The notes under the pieces are model-generated. The model did not search any database, had not been told where the DNA came from, and saw only the letters and a list, made by a program, of their open reading frames with translations. This document shows, piece after piece, positions 1 through 7,253 of a stretch of DNA of 33,977 nt. Source of the DNA: an uncultured Clostridia bacterium (lineage in GTDB: Bacteria > Bacillota > Clostridia > TANB77 > CAG-508); NCBI GenBank assembly GCA_934167135.1, contig CAKPKI010000003.1, positions 1 through 33,977 of the forward strand, given 5' to 3'. The position numbers were made by a program, and so were the translations under genes. Each line of letters starts with the position of its first letter. The stretch's first letter is position 1.

Positions 1-176
1 CCATCTAAATTGTAAAGATTTTTAACTCTTCCTTTATCTTTCATAATAGATAAACCATTAGGCTCAACAGTAGAAATTCCTGCTGAATCATATCCTCTGT
101 ATTCTAGTCTTAAAAGACCATTAATTAGTATAGGGCTAGCTTTTTGTTTCCCTATATATCCAATAATTCCACACAT
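1..176 (-). CDS. glmS: glucosamine-6-phosphate synthase, N-terminal part (truncated by window edge)
   Basis: On the minus strand the reading frame opens at 176 with MCGIIGYIG and continues open through the window edge (58 codons seen). The Cys directly after the initiator Met, and the following RLEYRGYDSAG stretch, are the hallmarks of the class II glutamine amidotransferase domain of GlmS; this Cys becomes the N-terminal nucleophile. The enzyme makes glucosamine-6-phosphate from fructose-6-phosphate and glutamine, the first step toward UDP-GlcNAc and cell wall. An AAGGAGG ribosome binding site lies at 186-192 (complement). The glmS ribozyme lies just upstream, so expression should fall when glucosamine-6-phosphate accumulates. 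The sugar isomerase domains lie outside the window. Confidence 0.95.
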   Translation of the reverse strand, partial: MCGIIGYIGKQKASPILINGLLRLEYRGYDSAGISTVEPNGLSIMKDKGRVKNLYNLD

Positions 177-214
177 AAGTAGAACCTCCTTATAATATAA
201 ATTTTGTGGAATTG

Positions 215-356
215 AAATATACAGCTTATGTATTAATATTTGTTTTAGTATCACTACTAATTTTTTATTAACACTTTGGATTAAGCTATCCACTAGAGCA
301 TCCGCCGAATATTTCGATAACTCTAGACCTCGTCAACTGATAACAGTCCTGGCGCT
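215..356 (-). ncRNA. glmS ribozyme-riboswitch in the glmS leader
   Basis: The complement of 351-356 reads AGCGCC and is followed by CAGGACTG, then CAGTTGACGAGG, then GTTATCGAA, ATTCGGCGG and ATGCTCT. These are the conserved core blocks of the glucosamine-6-phosphate-activated self-cleaving glmS ribozyme, in the right order and just ahead of glmS. Cleavage is expected between the A (356) and the G (355). The P1 loop between CAGGACTG and CAGTTGACG is very short. The 3' limit (P4 region) is approximate because I did not fold it. Metabolite binding triggers cleavage, which destabilises the glmS mRNA in Firmicutes. Confidence 0.93.
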
Positions 357-391
357 TTTTAAACTACTATTTGTATATCTCAATCTACCAT

Positions 392-423
392 ATTATATTA
401 CACCAAACTGAAAAATGTAGCAA
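392..423 (-). promoter_or_regulatory. possible glmS promoter
   Basis: On the complement, TTGCTA (418-423) is followed after 17 bp by TAATAT (395-400), overlapping a TATAAT at 392-397. Transcription would begin about 30 nt before the ribozyme cleavage site, which is the usual geometry. The -35 is imperfect, so this is a moderate call. Confidence 0.4.
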
Positions 424-441
424 GTGAAAATAAAAAATATA

Positions 442-470
442 TTGCAAAAAGCGTAAAAATAGTTTATTAT
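442..470 (+). promoter_or_regulatory. uvrC promoter
   Basis: TTGCAA (442-447), a 17-bp spacer and TATTAT (465-470) form a sigma-A-like promoter about 20 bp before the uvrC start. It is divergent from the glmS promoter. Confidence 0.5.
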
Positions 471-490
471 AATAGAGTAGGTGAAGAGAA

Positions 491-2281
491 ATGTTTAATA
501 TAGAAGAACAATTAAAAATGTTACCAGATAAACCTGGTGTTTATATTATGCATGATGTTAATGACAAAATAATATATGTAGGAAAAGCAATCAATTTAAA
601 AAATAGAGTAAGGTCATATTTTAGAAAAACAGACAAAACTGAAAGAATAAAAAGAATGGTATCATTAATAGATCATTTTGAATACATAGTTGTTGATAAT
701 GAGGCAGAAGCACTAATATTAGAATGCAATTTAATAAAGAAAAATAGACCTAAATTCAATGTTCTATTAAAAGATGATAAAACATATCCATATATAAAAA
801 TAGATGTAAAATCAGATTATCCTAATGTAGTAATAACAAGAAGAATTGTAAATGATGGTTCAAAGTATTTTGGTCCATATGCAAATCCAGGTGCAGCAAA
901 AGAAATGGTAGATTTTATAAAACAAAAGTATAAAATTCGTCAATGCAAGAACTTTAGGTCAGAAACAAGAGCATGTTTAAATTATCACATAAATAGATGT
1001 TTAGGACCATGTATGGGATATATTTCTAAAGAGGACTATAGAAAACAAATAGATGAAATAATAGATATTTTAGAAGGAAAAATAGATAAAGTTTTAAAAG
1101 ATTTACAAGCACAAATGCTAGAAGAGGCAAATAAAATGAACTTTGAAAAAGCAGCATATATTAGGGACAGGATGCTAGCAATTCAAAGAGTAAATGAAAA
1201 ACAAAAAGTTTCGAACATTTCAGAAAATAATATTGATGTAATAGGAATTGCAAAATCTGAAATAGAGGTATGTGTAGAAATATTTTTTGTGCGTGGAAGT
1301 AAGATGGTTGGAAGAGAACATTATTTCTTTCAGGACTTAAAAGAAATGGAAGATAAAGAAATAATATCAGGTTTTATAAAACAATATTATTTGGATAATC
1401 AAAATCTACCAAGTAAAATAATGGTCAAAGAGGAATTGGAAGATAAAGATGCAATAGAAAAATGGCTAACTAAAGAAGCGGGAAGAAAAGTTGAAATTAA
1501 ATCTCCAAAAAAGGGCGAAAAATTACGATTTGTTGAGATGGCAGATAATAATGCAAAAATAACTTTAGATAACAGAGAAAGAGATAAAAGTGAAATTTTG
1601 GTAGAATTAAAAGAAGTTTTAGGACTAGATAAATTACCAAGAAAAATAGAAACATATGATATCTCGAATATATCAGGAGAATATATAGTTGCTGGAATGT
1701 GTGTGATGATGGATGGAGTTATAAAAAGAAATTTATCAAGGCGTTTTAAAGTAAAAACTGTATATGGGCAAGATGACCCAAAATGTATGCAAGAGATAAT
1801 AACACGTAGATTAAATCATTCGTTAGGAGAAAATAATACAGGTTTTGGAAGACTTCCTGATGTTATTTTTGCAGATGGAGGAATTACACAAATACGCGCT
1901 ACAAAAATGGCAGTTGCTAAATATGAACTAAATATACCTGTTTTTGGCATGGTAAAAAATGATAAACACCAGACAAGGGCCTTAATGGATGAAAAGAGAA
2001 ATGAACTAGAAATATCAGAAAAACTAAAAAATCTAATAACTAAATTTCAAGATGAAGTTCATGATACTGCAATTTCTTATCATAGAAAATTAAGAGATAA
2101 AGATATTACAAAATCTGATTTAGATAAGATAGATGGAATTGGTGAAATTAAGAAAATGGCACTATTAAAACAGTTTGGTAGTGTAGAAAAGGTTAAAAAA
2201 TCTAGTATAGATGAATTAACTAAAATAAAAGGAATTAATGAGAGTTTGGCTAAAAAAATATTAACTGAATTAAATAAATAA
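491..2281 (+). CDS. uvrC: UvrABC excinuclease subunit C
   Basis: This is the nuclease subunit of nucleotide excision repair, which cuts on both sides of a lesion marked by UvrA/UvrB. The N-terminus carries the GIY-YIG domain (PGVYIMHD...IIYVGKA, about residues 15-33) for the 3' incision. A UVR helical hairpin that contacts UvrB follows at about 205-236 (EEANKMNFEKAAYIRD). The RNase H-like domain for the 5' incision contains YDISNISG with Asp390 and FADGG. The C-terminus has tandem helix-hairpin-helix motifs (IDGIGEIKK, IKGINESLAKK) that bind DNA. At 596 aa it is full length. ATG 491 follows AGGTG. It is transcribed divergently from glmS; the patatin gene downstream is on the same strand but 285 bp away. 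Confidence 0.97.
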   Translation: MFNIEEQLKMLPDKPGVYIMHDVNDKIIYVGKAINLKNRVRSYFRKTDKTERIKRMVSLIDHFEYIVVDNEAEALILECNLIKKNRPKFNVLLKDDKTYPYIKIDVKSDYPNVVITRRIVNDGSKYFGPYANPGAAKEMVDFIKQKYKIRQCKNFRSETRACLNYHINRCLGPCMGYISKEDYRKQIDEIIDILEGKIDKVLKDLQAQMLEEANKMNFEKAAYIRDRMLAIQRVNEKQKVSNISENNIDVIGIAKSEIEVCVEIFFVRGSKMVGREHYFFQDLKEMEDKEIISGFIKQYYLDNQNLPSKIMVKEELEDKDAIEKWLTKEAGRKVEIKSPKKGEKLRFVEMADNNAKITLDNRERDKSEILVELKEVLGLDKLPRKIETYDISNISGEYIVAGMCVMMDGVIKRNLSRRFKVKTVYGQDDPKCMQEIITRRLNHSLGENNTGFGRLPDVIFADGGITQIRATKMAVAKYELNIPVFGMVKNDKHQTRALMDEKRNELEISEKLKNLITKFQDEVHDTAISYHRKLRDKDITKSDLDKIDGIGEIKKMALLKQFGSVEKVKKSSIDELTKIKGINESLAKKILTELNK

Positions 2282-2388
2282 AAAAGTTTGTAGATTACTG
2301 CGATAAAAAATAGCTTTTTTTAAGAATATATTTAAAAATTCTACATATACATATTATTACGGACAAGTTGATTAAAGGGGGTTTTTTT

Positions 2389-2511
2389 ATGAAGTTTTTT
2401 AAAAAGCACAAAGTATTTTCTTTTGCAGTAATTTCTTTTTTTGTTCTTACAGGAGTTAATTTTTTTATGATTTATGAAATTTTTAGAATGGCACAGTTTA
2501 TTAAGATATAA
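2389..2511 (+). CDS. small single-span membrane peptide, 40 aa
   Basis: A 40-codon frame opens at ATG 2389 and is preceded by AAAGGGGG, a good ribosome binding site 7 nt upstream. The product begins MKFFKKHK, a basic N-terminus. It is followed by about 22 hydrophobic residues (VFSFAVISFFVLTGVNFFMIY) and a short tail. This is the profile of a small membrane peptide or an uncleaved signal anchor. It sits alone between uvrC and the patatin gene. I do not recognise a family and no function is proposed. Support comes from the ribosome binding site and the composition only. Confidence 0.5.
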   Translation: MKFFKKHKVFSFAVISFFVLTGVNFFMIYEIFRMAQFIKI

Positions 2512-2566
2512 ATTTTGAATATGTACTAGCTAATCATTCATAAAATTATACCAAAAGGAGGAATTT

Positions 2567-3412
2567 ATGAGAGGATTAGCATTATCAGGTGGTGGTATAA
2601 AAGCTGCTGCACATATAGGAGCATTAAAAGCACTTGAAGAAGAAGGGATAAAATTTGATTGTGTATCAGGAGCATCATCAGGCAGTATAGTTGCAACTAT
2701 GTACGCTTTGGGATATAGTAGTGATGAAATGTGGAAAATGTTTAATAAATATTATAAAAAAATAACATATGTAGAATGGAAACAAATTTTTAAAATGCTT
2801 TTTGGATTGTTGTTTATGAGAAAATTGGTTATAGATGGATTAAATAGTGGAAAAGTTATTGAGAAAATTATAAAAGAGATATGTGAAAAACAGAAAATTG
2901 ATAACATAAATCAAATAAAAATGCCATTAATGATTTCAATGGTAGATTTACAAAAGGGTACAGTATATATAGCTTCGTCTAAAGAAATAAGAGCAAATCT
3001 TTTAGATAATACAAAATACATTACAGATATATCAATATCAACAGCGGTAAGAGCAAGTTGTAGTTTTCCTGTTGTTTTTTCACCATGTAAATATGATGGA
3101 ATTCAATTGATAGATGGAGGTACTAGAGAAAATTTACCATGGAAAGGGTTAAAAGAAATTGGAGCTGATGAAGTATATGGTATTTCGTTTGATAATATTT
3201 TAGAAAAAAATCAATGTTGCAAAAATCTTGTAGAAGTTGCCGAAAGAGCAATAGAATTGCAAGGAAGAGAATTGTCTATGTATGAAAAAGATGGAATAGA
3301 TAAGTTAGTGACAATTAATTTAAGAAAAACACCATTATTGGATAATAGTAATATTATTAAGATTTATGAGGAGGGATATAAGCAAACAAAGTTAAATTTA
3401 CATAAATATTGA
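2567..3412 (+). CDS. patatin-like phospholipase family protein
   Basis: This is a cytoplasmic-type patatin acyl hydrolase of 281 aa. The glycine-rich oxyanion-hole loop is at the N-terminus (LSGGGIKAAAHIG). The nucleophile elbow GASSG has Ser37, and the second half of the Ser-Asp dyad is Asp183 in IDGGTRENLP. Bacterial members hydrolyse lipid esters; the substrate here is unknown. There is no signal peptide. An AAGGAGG site lies 7 nt before ATG 2567. The stop codon (3410-3412) overlaps the -35 box of the next promoter. The last codons (LHKY) lie in a 21-bp sequence that is repeated upstream of the second cassette at 4209-4229. Confidence 0.9.
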   Translation: MRGLALSGGGIKAAAHIGALKALEEEGIKFDCVSGASSGSIVATMYALGYSSDEMWKMFNKYYKKITYVEWKQIFKMLFGLLFMRKLVIDGLNSGKVIEKIIKEICEKQKIDNINQIKMPLMISMVDLQKGTVYIASSKEIRANLLDNTKYITDISISTAVRASCSFPVVFSPCKYDGIQLIDGGTRENLPWKGLKEIGADEVYGISFDNILEKNQCCKNLVEVAERAIELQGRELSMYEKDGIDKLVTINLRKTPLLDNSNIIKIYEEGYKQTKLNLHKY

Positions 3413-3491
3413 CATTGCTGAAAATTTGTGGTAAAATATTAATAGTCAAGGCAAAAGCCTTTTTATATAGATATTAAAACCGGAAGGAGGT
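3409..3491 (+). promoter_or_regulatory. cassette A promoter with 5' hairpin and start-less Shine-Dalgarno leader
   Basis: TTGACA (3409-3414), exactly 17 bp, then TAAAAT (3432-3437) is a near-consensus sigma-A promoter. The predicted transcript starts near 3444 and almost at once forms a small hairpin: AAGGC (3448-3452), loop AAAA, GCCTT (3457-3461), then a T run. GGAAGGAGGT at 3482-3491 is a near-perfect anti-16S sequence, but no ATG, GTG or TTG follows within reach; the real start lies 50 nt further on with its own AGGAGG (3530-3535). Hairpin, second Shine-Dalgarno and spacing recur at 4223-4307. The arrangement resembles the STAB-SD mRNA stabiliser of Bacillus thuringiensis cry3A (an inference). 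Confidence 0.8.
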
Positions 3492-3541
3492 AAATCTTTT
3501 TTTAGTAACAATAACATATCAGTACATACAGGAGGAAAAAT

Positions 3542-4147
3542 ATGAACAAAAATTTAACATTTTTTAACATTGCAAAATCAGAAAAAGAGGAGAAGAACAT
3601 GATGTTAAGTGATATGTTAAAAGAAAGAGTAACCAACAAAAGATTCAAGGGTAAAATGCTTGAATTAAAAAATCTCAAGAAAGAGGCTGAATCCGAGTGG
3701 AATGGCTATTTTAGAGAACGTTGGATTAAAGACTGGGATGAAAATGAATTCCCAGAATTAGAGCAAGCCGTTATGGCATGCATGGATTTATCGAAAAAGT
3801 CCTTTGAGGCGATGGAAGAAGAAATTAGAATTTTGAAAAATCTTTTCATTGCATATGAAAAGGTCAATGAAAAAAGAAAGATGCAGTGGCTCGAGGAAGT
3901 TGTAGCTCATGGTAGAGATATTGGTGCAAAAGGAGTTATCATCAGAAGAAAAGACATTTTTCCAGAAAATGTAGAAAATGTCAGAGAATTTAAGAAACAT
4001 GTGAAGAATGGTGAAACTTCTCAGATTGTTATTTCTGGATTGTTTTCCATATGGGTAACATTTCCAGTTTATAAGGAATTAACTCCCCAAATTATTGAAA
4101 ATTGGGGACTGAGTAAAAAAACATGCTCAGTAGAGTATGTTTTATAA
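3542..4147 (+). CDS. cassette A protein, unknown function, paralogue of the next gene
   Basis: This is a 201-aa charged, mostly helical, soluble protein from a family I do not recognise. It aligns along its length with the 178-aa product at 4384-4920. Shared blocks are W..YW/F...W...W.E.EFP.LE, K..WL/V.E...G...GAK..II, a REF/N...VK.G pattern, WVTF, and the C-terminal ENW...KK.CSVEY. ATG 3542 has AGGAGG 6 nt upstream. A second start at ATG 3599, with its own AGAGGAG, would give about 182 aa and match the paralogue's length, so the first 19 residues may be an optional extension. The gene has its own promoter, leader and terminator, suggesting strong independent expression. The paralogue's single CGG-containing region is not shared here. 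Confidence 0.75.
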   Translation: MNKNLTFFNIAKSEKEEKNMMLSDMLKERVTNKRFKGKMLELKNLKKEAESEWNGYFRERWIKDWDENEFPELEQAVMACMDLSKKSFEAMEEEIRILKNLFIAYEKVNEKRKMQWLEEVVAHGRDIGAKGVIIRRKDIFPENVENVREFKKHVKNGETSQIVISGLFSIWVTFPVYKELTPQIIENWGLSKKTCSVEYVL

Positions 4148-4155
4148 TCCGGTGG

Positions 4156-4189
4156 CAACTCGCATAGTTAATACTATGCGAGTTGTTTT
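4156..4189 (+). terminator. cassette A terminator
   Basis: A perfect 13-bp stem (CAACTCGCATAGT, 4156-4168, with its complement at 4173-4185), a TAAT loop and a TTTT tail lie just after the stop. The same hairpin follows the second cassette, with one C-G pair replaced by T-A on both arms. Confidence 0.9.
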
Positions 4190-4222
4190 AGGCAAACTTG
4201 CATACAACAATTTACATAAATA

Positions 4223-4307
4223 TTGACATACTTAGACATTTATGGTAGAATTATTAAGAATCAAGGCAAAGGCCTTTTTGTATAGATATTAAAAACCGAA
4301 AGGAGGT
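4223..4307 (+). promoter_or_regulatory. cassette B promoter with 5' hairpin and start-less Shine-Dalgarno leader
   Basis: TTGACA (4223-4228), 17 bp, TAGAAT (4246-4251). The transcript would again open with an AAGGC/GCCTT hairpin (4263-4267 and 4272-4276). GAAAGGAGGT at 4298-4307 is 76 nt before the start codon, with the working AGGAGG at 4371-4376. Conservation with the first leader is high from -35 to the Shine-Dalgarno copy, then stops, so this block and not the rest of the leader is retained. A short 17-codon frame (4338-4390) overlaps the gene start and may be chance. Confidence 0.8.
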
Positions 4308-4383
4308 TATTTTCCAATCAATAACAGCAAGGAAACTATGGTAAAACATTTTTATGCAGTAAAAAAGAACAGGAGGATAAAAA

Positions 4384-4920
4384 ATGTTTAAAAAAGTAAA
4401 AGAATTTATGACCAAAAAGAGAATTGAAAAGAAATACCGGAAATTAAGAAAAATGATAGAAGAAAAAAAAGAAAAATGGGACACAAAATTCCGAAAAAAG
4501 TGGAACAGATATTGGGAAGAAGAAGAATTTCCATCATTAGAAGAAACAATAATGGAGATTCTTAAAATCTCGATTAATCAAGAAGAAATCATAGATCAAG
4601 CGTTATTAATGCTTGAAGACATTGATACAATCTTCTGCTACATATTAGAAAAACAAAAATTGAAATGGGTTAAGGAGTTGAAAGAAAAAGGCAAAAGAGA
4701 TGGTGCTAAATCAATAGTAATAAAAGGAACATATATTCCTAGAAGACAAAGCACCATTAGAGAATTTAACCAGTCAGTAAAAGCTGGAAAATATGCAGAA
4801 ATACGGTGGGCTGGTGTTATTTGCTGGGTAACATTTAATCCAGCAGAAGAATTAAAAAAAGAGGAAATGGAAAACTGGGCAGTTAATAAAAAATTGTGCT
4901 CAGTGGAGTACATTAAGTAA
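4384..4920 (+). CDS. cassette B protein, unknown function, paralogue of the previous gene
   Basis: This 178-aa protein has a very basic, Lys-rich N-terminal helix (about residues 1-30). Tryptophan-rich segments follow (KWNRYWEEEEFPSLEE), then a helical middle, and a conserved C-terminal part (REFNQSVKAGKY, CWVTF, ENWAVNKKLCSVEY). It has no signal peptide or transmembrane segment. It is diverged from the product at 3542 but clearly homologous. I do not recognise the family. Codon use includes CGG twice (KYRKL and EIRWAG); CGG is otherwise almost absent from the window, which may point to acquired DNA. The gene is self-contained, with its own promoter, leader and hairpin terminator. Confidence 0.75.
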   Translation: MFKKVKEFMTKKRIEKKYRKLRKMIEEKKEKWDTKFRKKWNRYWEEEEFPSLEETIMEILKISINQEEIIDQALLMLEDIDTIFCYILEKQKLKWVKELKEKGKRDGAKSIVIKGTYIPRRQSTIREFNQSVKAGKYAEIRWAGVICWVTFNPAEELKKEEMENWAVNKKLCSVEYIK

Positions 4921-4943
4921 CATCATATAATAAGGTTCGGTTA

Positions 4944-4977
4944 CAACTCGTATAGTTAATACTATACGAGTTGTTTT
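4944..4977 (+). terminator. cassette B terminator
   Basis: A 13-bp stem (CAACTCGTATAGT, 4944-4956, complement at 4961-4973), TAAT loop and TTTT. Against the first cassette the only stem change is a compensated base pair, which argues that the structure is maintained. Confidence 0.9.
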
Positions 4978-5078
4978 ACGCGAAAAATCTTATAAATCAA
5001 GCATTTACAGATAAAAACATATATGATATACTAAAACGAGATTAGTATATGTCTTAAAGGGAAGGAATGAGAATAAAA

Positions 5079-5942
5079 ATGAATATAGCAGAAAATTGGA
5101 AAGATTATAAAATACTTGATATGGCAGATGGACAAAAATTAGAAAAATGGGGAGAAGTTATATTAGCAAGACCAGATCCACAAATAATTTGGAAAGAAAA
5201 AACATATCCAGAAAAATGGAAAAATATAAATGCAACATACCATAGAAGTAAAACAGGAGGAGGTGCATGGGAATATAAGAAAAAAATACCAAACCAATGG
5301 CAAATAAAGTATAAAGACTTAACATTTAATATAAAACCAATGGGATTTAAACATACAGGATTATTTCCAGAACAAGCAGTCAATTGGGATTGGATGATAG
5401 ATAAAATAAAAAAATCTAAAAGAAATATAAAAGTATTAAATTTATTTGCATATACAGGAGGTGCAACAGTTGCTTGCACTTCGGCTGGAGCAACTGTTTG
5501 CCATGTTGACAGTTCAAAAGGAATGGTAACATGGGCAAAAGAAAATATTGCATCATCAGGTTTAGCAGAAAGACCTGTTAGATATATAGTCGATGATGTT
5601 GTAAAATTTGTAAATAGAGAAATACGCAGAGGCAACAAATATGATGCTATTATAATGGACCCACCATCATATGGAAGGGGAGCAAATGGGGAAGTTTGGC
5701 AGTTTGAAAATAATATATATGATTTAGTTGACTTATGTACAAATGTACTTTCAGACAAACCATTATTTTTCTTAATAAACTCATATACTACAGGAATATC
5801 AAGTAAAGTATTAGAAAATATTTTAAATCTTACAGTTTGTAAAAAATATAAAGGAAAAGTTTCATCAGGAGAAGTTGGATTACCAATGGAAAAATCAAAT
5901 TTAATTTTACCTTGTGGAATTTTTGGAAGATGGGAGAATTAG
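5079..5942 (+). CDS. class I SAM-dependent RNA methyltransferase (RlmI/RlmK-like catalytic domain)
   Basis: The Rossmann SAM-binding motif is VLNLFAYTGGATVACTSAGA, followed by an acidic motif (CHVDSS) and the catalytic-loop DPPSYGRG. These are typical of the COG1092-type methyltransferases that act on 23S rRNA. At 287 aa it lacks an N-terminal PUA domain; instead the first about 100 residues (QIIWKEKTYPEKW, GFKHTGLFPEQ) match the shorter Firmicutes form. The RNA target cannot be read from the sequence. ATG 5079 is chosen because AAGGAATGAG sits at a good distance from it; the in-frame ATG at 5067 lies almost on top of the AAGGGAAGGA. The stop (5942) is one base from the start of the pseudouridine synthase, so the two RNA-modifying enzymes form an operon. 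Confidence 0.88.
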   Translation: MNIAENWKDYKILDMADGQKLEKWGEVILARPDPQIIWKEKTYPEKWKNINATYHRSKTGGGAWEYKKKIPNQWQIKYKDLTFNIKPMGFKHTGLFPEQAVNWDWMIDKIKKSKRNIKVLNLFAYTGGATVACTSAGATVCHVDSSKGMVTWAKENIASSGLAERPVRYIVDDVVKFVNREIRRGNKYDAIIMDPPSYGRGANGEVWQFENNIYDLVDLCTNVLSDKPLFFLINSYTTGISSKVLENILNLTVCKKYKGKVSSGEVGLPMEKSNLILPCGIFGRWEN

Positions 5943-5943
5943 A

Positions 5944-6630
5944 ATGCAAAATCTAAAAGTATTATATGAAGATAACCATATTATAGTAGTCAGAAAAGAA
6001 CCTAATATTCCATCACAAGCTGATAAAACAGAAGATGTGAATATGTTAACAATAATAAAAAAATATTTAAAAGAAAAATATAATAAACCTGGAAATGTAT
6101 ATCTTGGATTAGTACATAGATTAGATAGGCCAGTTGGAGGCGTAATGGTATTTGCAAAAACATCAAAATCAGCATCTAGGCTGAGTAATCAAATAAGAGA
6201 AAAGACTTTTAAAAAGAAATATTTGGCAGTTGTAGATGGAAAATTTGAGCAAATAAATGGAACTTTGGAAGATTATTTATATAAAGATGAAAGAAATAAT
6301 ATGAGTAAAGTTGTAAATGCAGATAAGAAAAATGCAAAATATGCTAAGCTAGATTATGAAGTGCTAGCATATAATGAAATTAAAGATTTATCATTAGTTA
6401 GAGTGAATCTTCATACAGGTAGACACCATCAAATAAGAGTCCAATTAGCACATTCTGGTCACAGTATATTTGGAGATCAGAAATATGGAAAAAGAGGAAA
6501 AGGAAAACAAATAGCATTATGGGCATATGAGCTTACAATAGAACATCCTATTTCTAAAAAAGAAATTACATTTAAATGCTTGCCAGATAGCAATGGGACA
6601 TGGTGTATTTTAAGGGATATTAATATTTGA
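5944..6630 (+). CDS. RluA-family pseudouridine synthase
   Basis: This protein of about 228 aa has the RluA signature HRLDRPVGG with catalytic Asp61, and further family blocks TFKKKYLAVV and LHTGRHHQIRVQ. RluA enzymes convert uridine to pseudouridine in rRNA or tRNA. No S4 domain is present, so it belongs to the short RluA type. ATG 5944 is preferred over an upstream in-frame alternative at 5914 because GGGAG (5932-5936) is correctly placed and the methyltransferase ends at 5942. The exact target base cannot be assigned. Confidence 0.92.
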   Translation: MQNLKVLYEDNHIIVVRKEPNIPSQADKTEDVNMLTIIKKYLKEKYNKPGNVYLGLVHRLDRPVGGVMVFAKTSKSASRLSNQIREKTFKKKYLAVVDGKFEQINGTLEDYLYKDERNNMSKVVNADKKNAKYAKLDYEVLAYNEIKDLSLVRVNLHTGRHHQIRVQLAHSGHSIFGDQKYGKRGKGKQIALWAYELTIEHPISKKEITFKCLPDSNGTWCILRDINI

Positions 6631-6704
6631 GGTGTAATCTTACAATTTTTGGAAAAACATATAATTGATAGTTTTATAAGTATATAAAAAAAGCGGGCAA
6701 GGGA

Positions 6705-6752
6705 GAACTTAAATAAGGACAAAATAGTTCTTATTTAGTTCTTCCTTATTTT
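6705..6752 (+). terminator. terminator after the RNA-modification operon
   Basis: GAACTTAAATAAG (6705-6717) pairs with CTTATTTAGTTC (6730-6741) with one bulged base, and is followed by TTCCTTATTTT. Confidence 0.65.
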
Positions 6753-6831
6753 ATTGGTGTTTTGACAGTTGGATATGATATAGAATTTTAATTCATTTTG
6801 TAGCGAAGATAGTTAAAGGAGGTTTTAAGTT

Positions 6832-7194
6832 ATGAAAGAAATAACTTATCATAAAGAAGGAGATTATTATATTCCAGACTTATATTTAGCAGAAGATGAA
6901 TACGAAAAAAATTATCATATTGGAAAGTATGGTCATTTAAGACTAGAATATTTGAAAAAATATAAAAAGGCAGATTATACTATAATGCTTTTAGAGGGTA
7001 CTTTAAGAAAACATATTATAGATACTGATAAACAAGCTAAAGAAAAATTCGAAATTTTAATGAAACAAATGCTAGATAAAAATCCTATTGATGAAAATTT
7101 GAAAGATACTGACCCTTTAAAATGGGTTGGACTTATGAATAATTATAAGTATTCTGCTGAAGAAATTATGTATTCTGAATTGATTAACTGTTAG
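6832..7194 (+). CDS. TnpV-family transposon-encoded protein
   Basis: This 120-aa protein resembles the small TnpV family first named on clostridial Tn4451-type elements. It opens with the typical ITYHKEGDYYIPDLYL, then GKYGHLRLEYLKKYKK and a C-terminal DPLKWVGLMNNYKYSAEEIMYSELI. Its role is unknown; it is usually a passenger of mobile elements. AAAGGAGG (6815-6822 region) precedes ATG 6832. No recombinase or attachment site is visible next to it, so it is probably a relic at the edge of the accessory block 6.7-10.8 kb. Confidence 0.75.
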   Translation: MKEITYHKEGDYYIPDLYLAEDEYEKNYHIGKYGHLRLEYLKKYKKADYTIMLLEGTLRKHIIDTDKQAKEKFEILMKQMLDKNPIDENLKDTDPLKWVGLMNNYKYSAEEIMYSELINC

Positions 7195-7205
7195 TTAGTA
7201 AAAGA

Positions 7206-7228
7206 GTGAGTAAAATTTTTTTACTCAC
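7206..7228. terminator. bidirectional terminator between convergent genes
   Basis: GTGAGTAAA (7206-7214), loop ATTTT, TTTACTCAC (7220-7228). It lies between the ends of the TnpV gene (plus) and the nucleotidyltransferase-like gene (minus). Confidence 0.7.
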
Positions 7229-7253
7229 CCTAAAATCTATATTTATATAATAT

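Noticed and set aside
4338..4390. Upstream 17-codon ORF overlapping the cassette B gene
   Set aside because: Weak ribosome binding site and no counterpart in the cassette A leader.
6762..6786. Promoter for the TnpV gene from TTGACA at 6762
   Set aside because: The candidate -10 boxes (TATGAT, TAGAAT) lie at 6 or 13 bp, not at a workable spacing.
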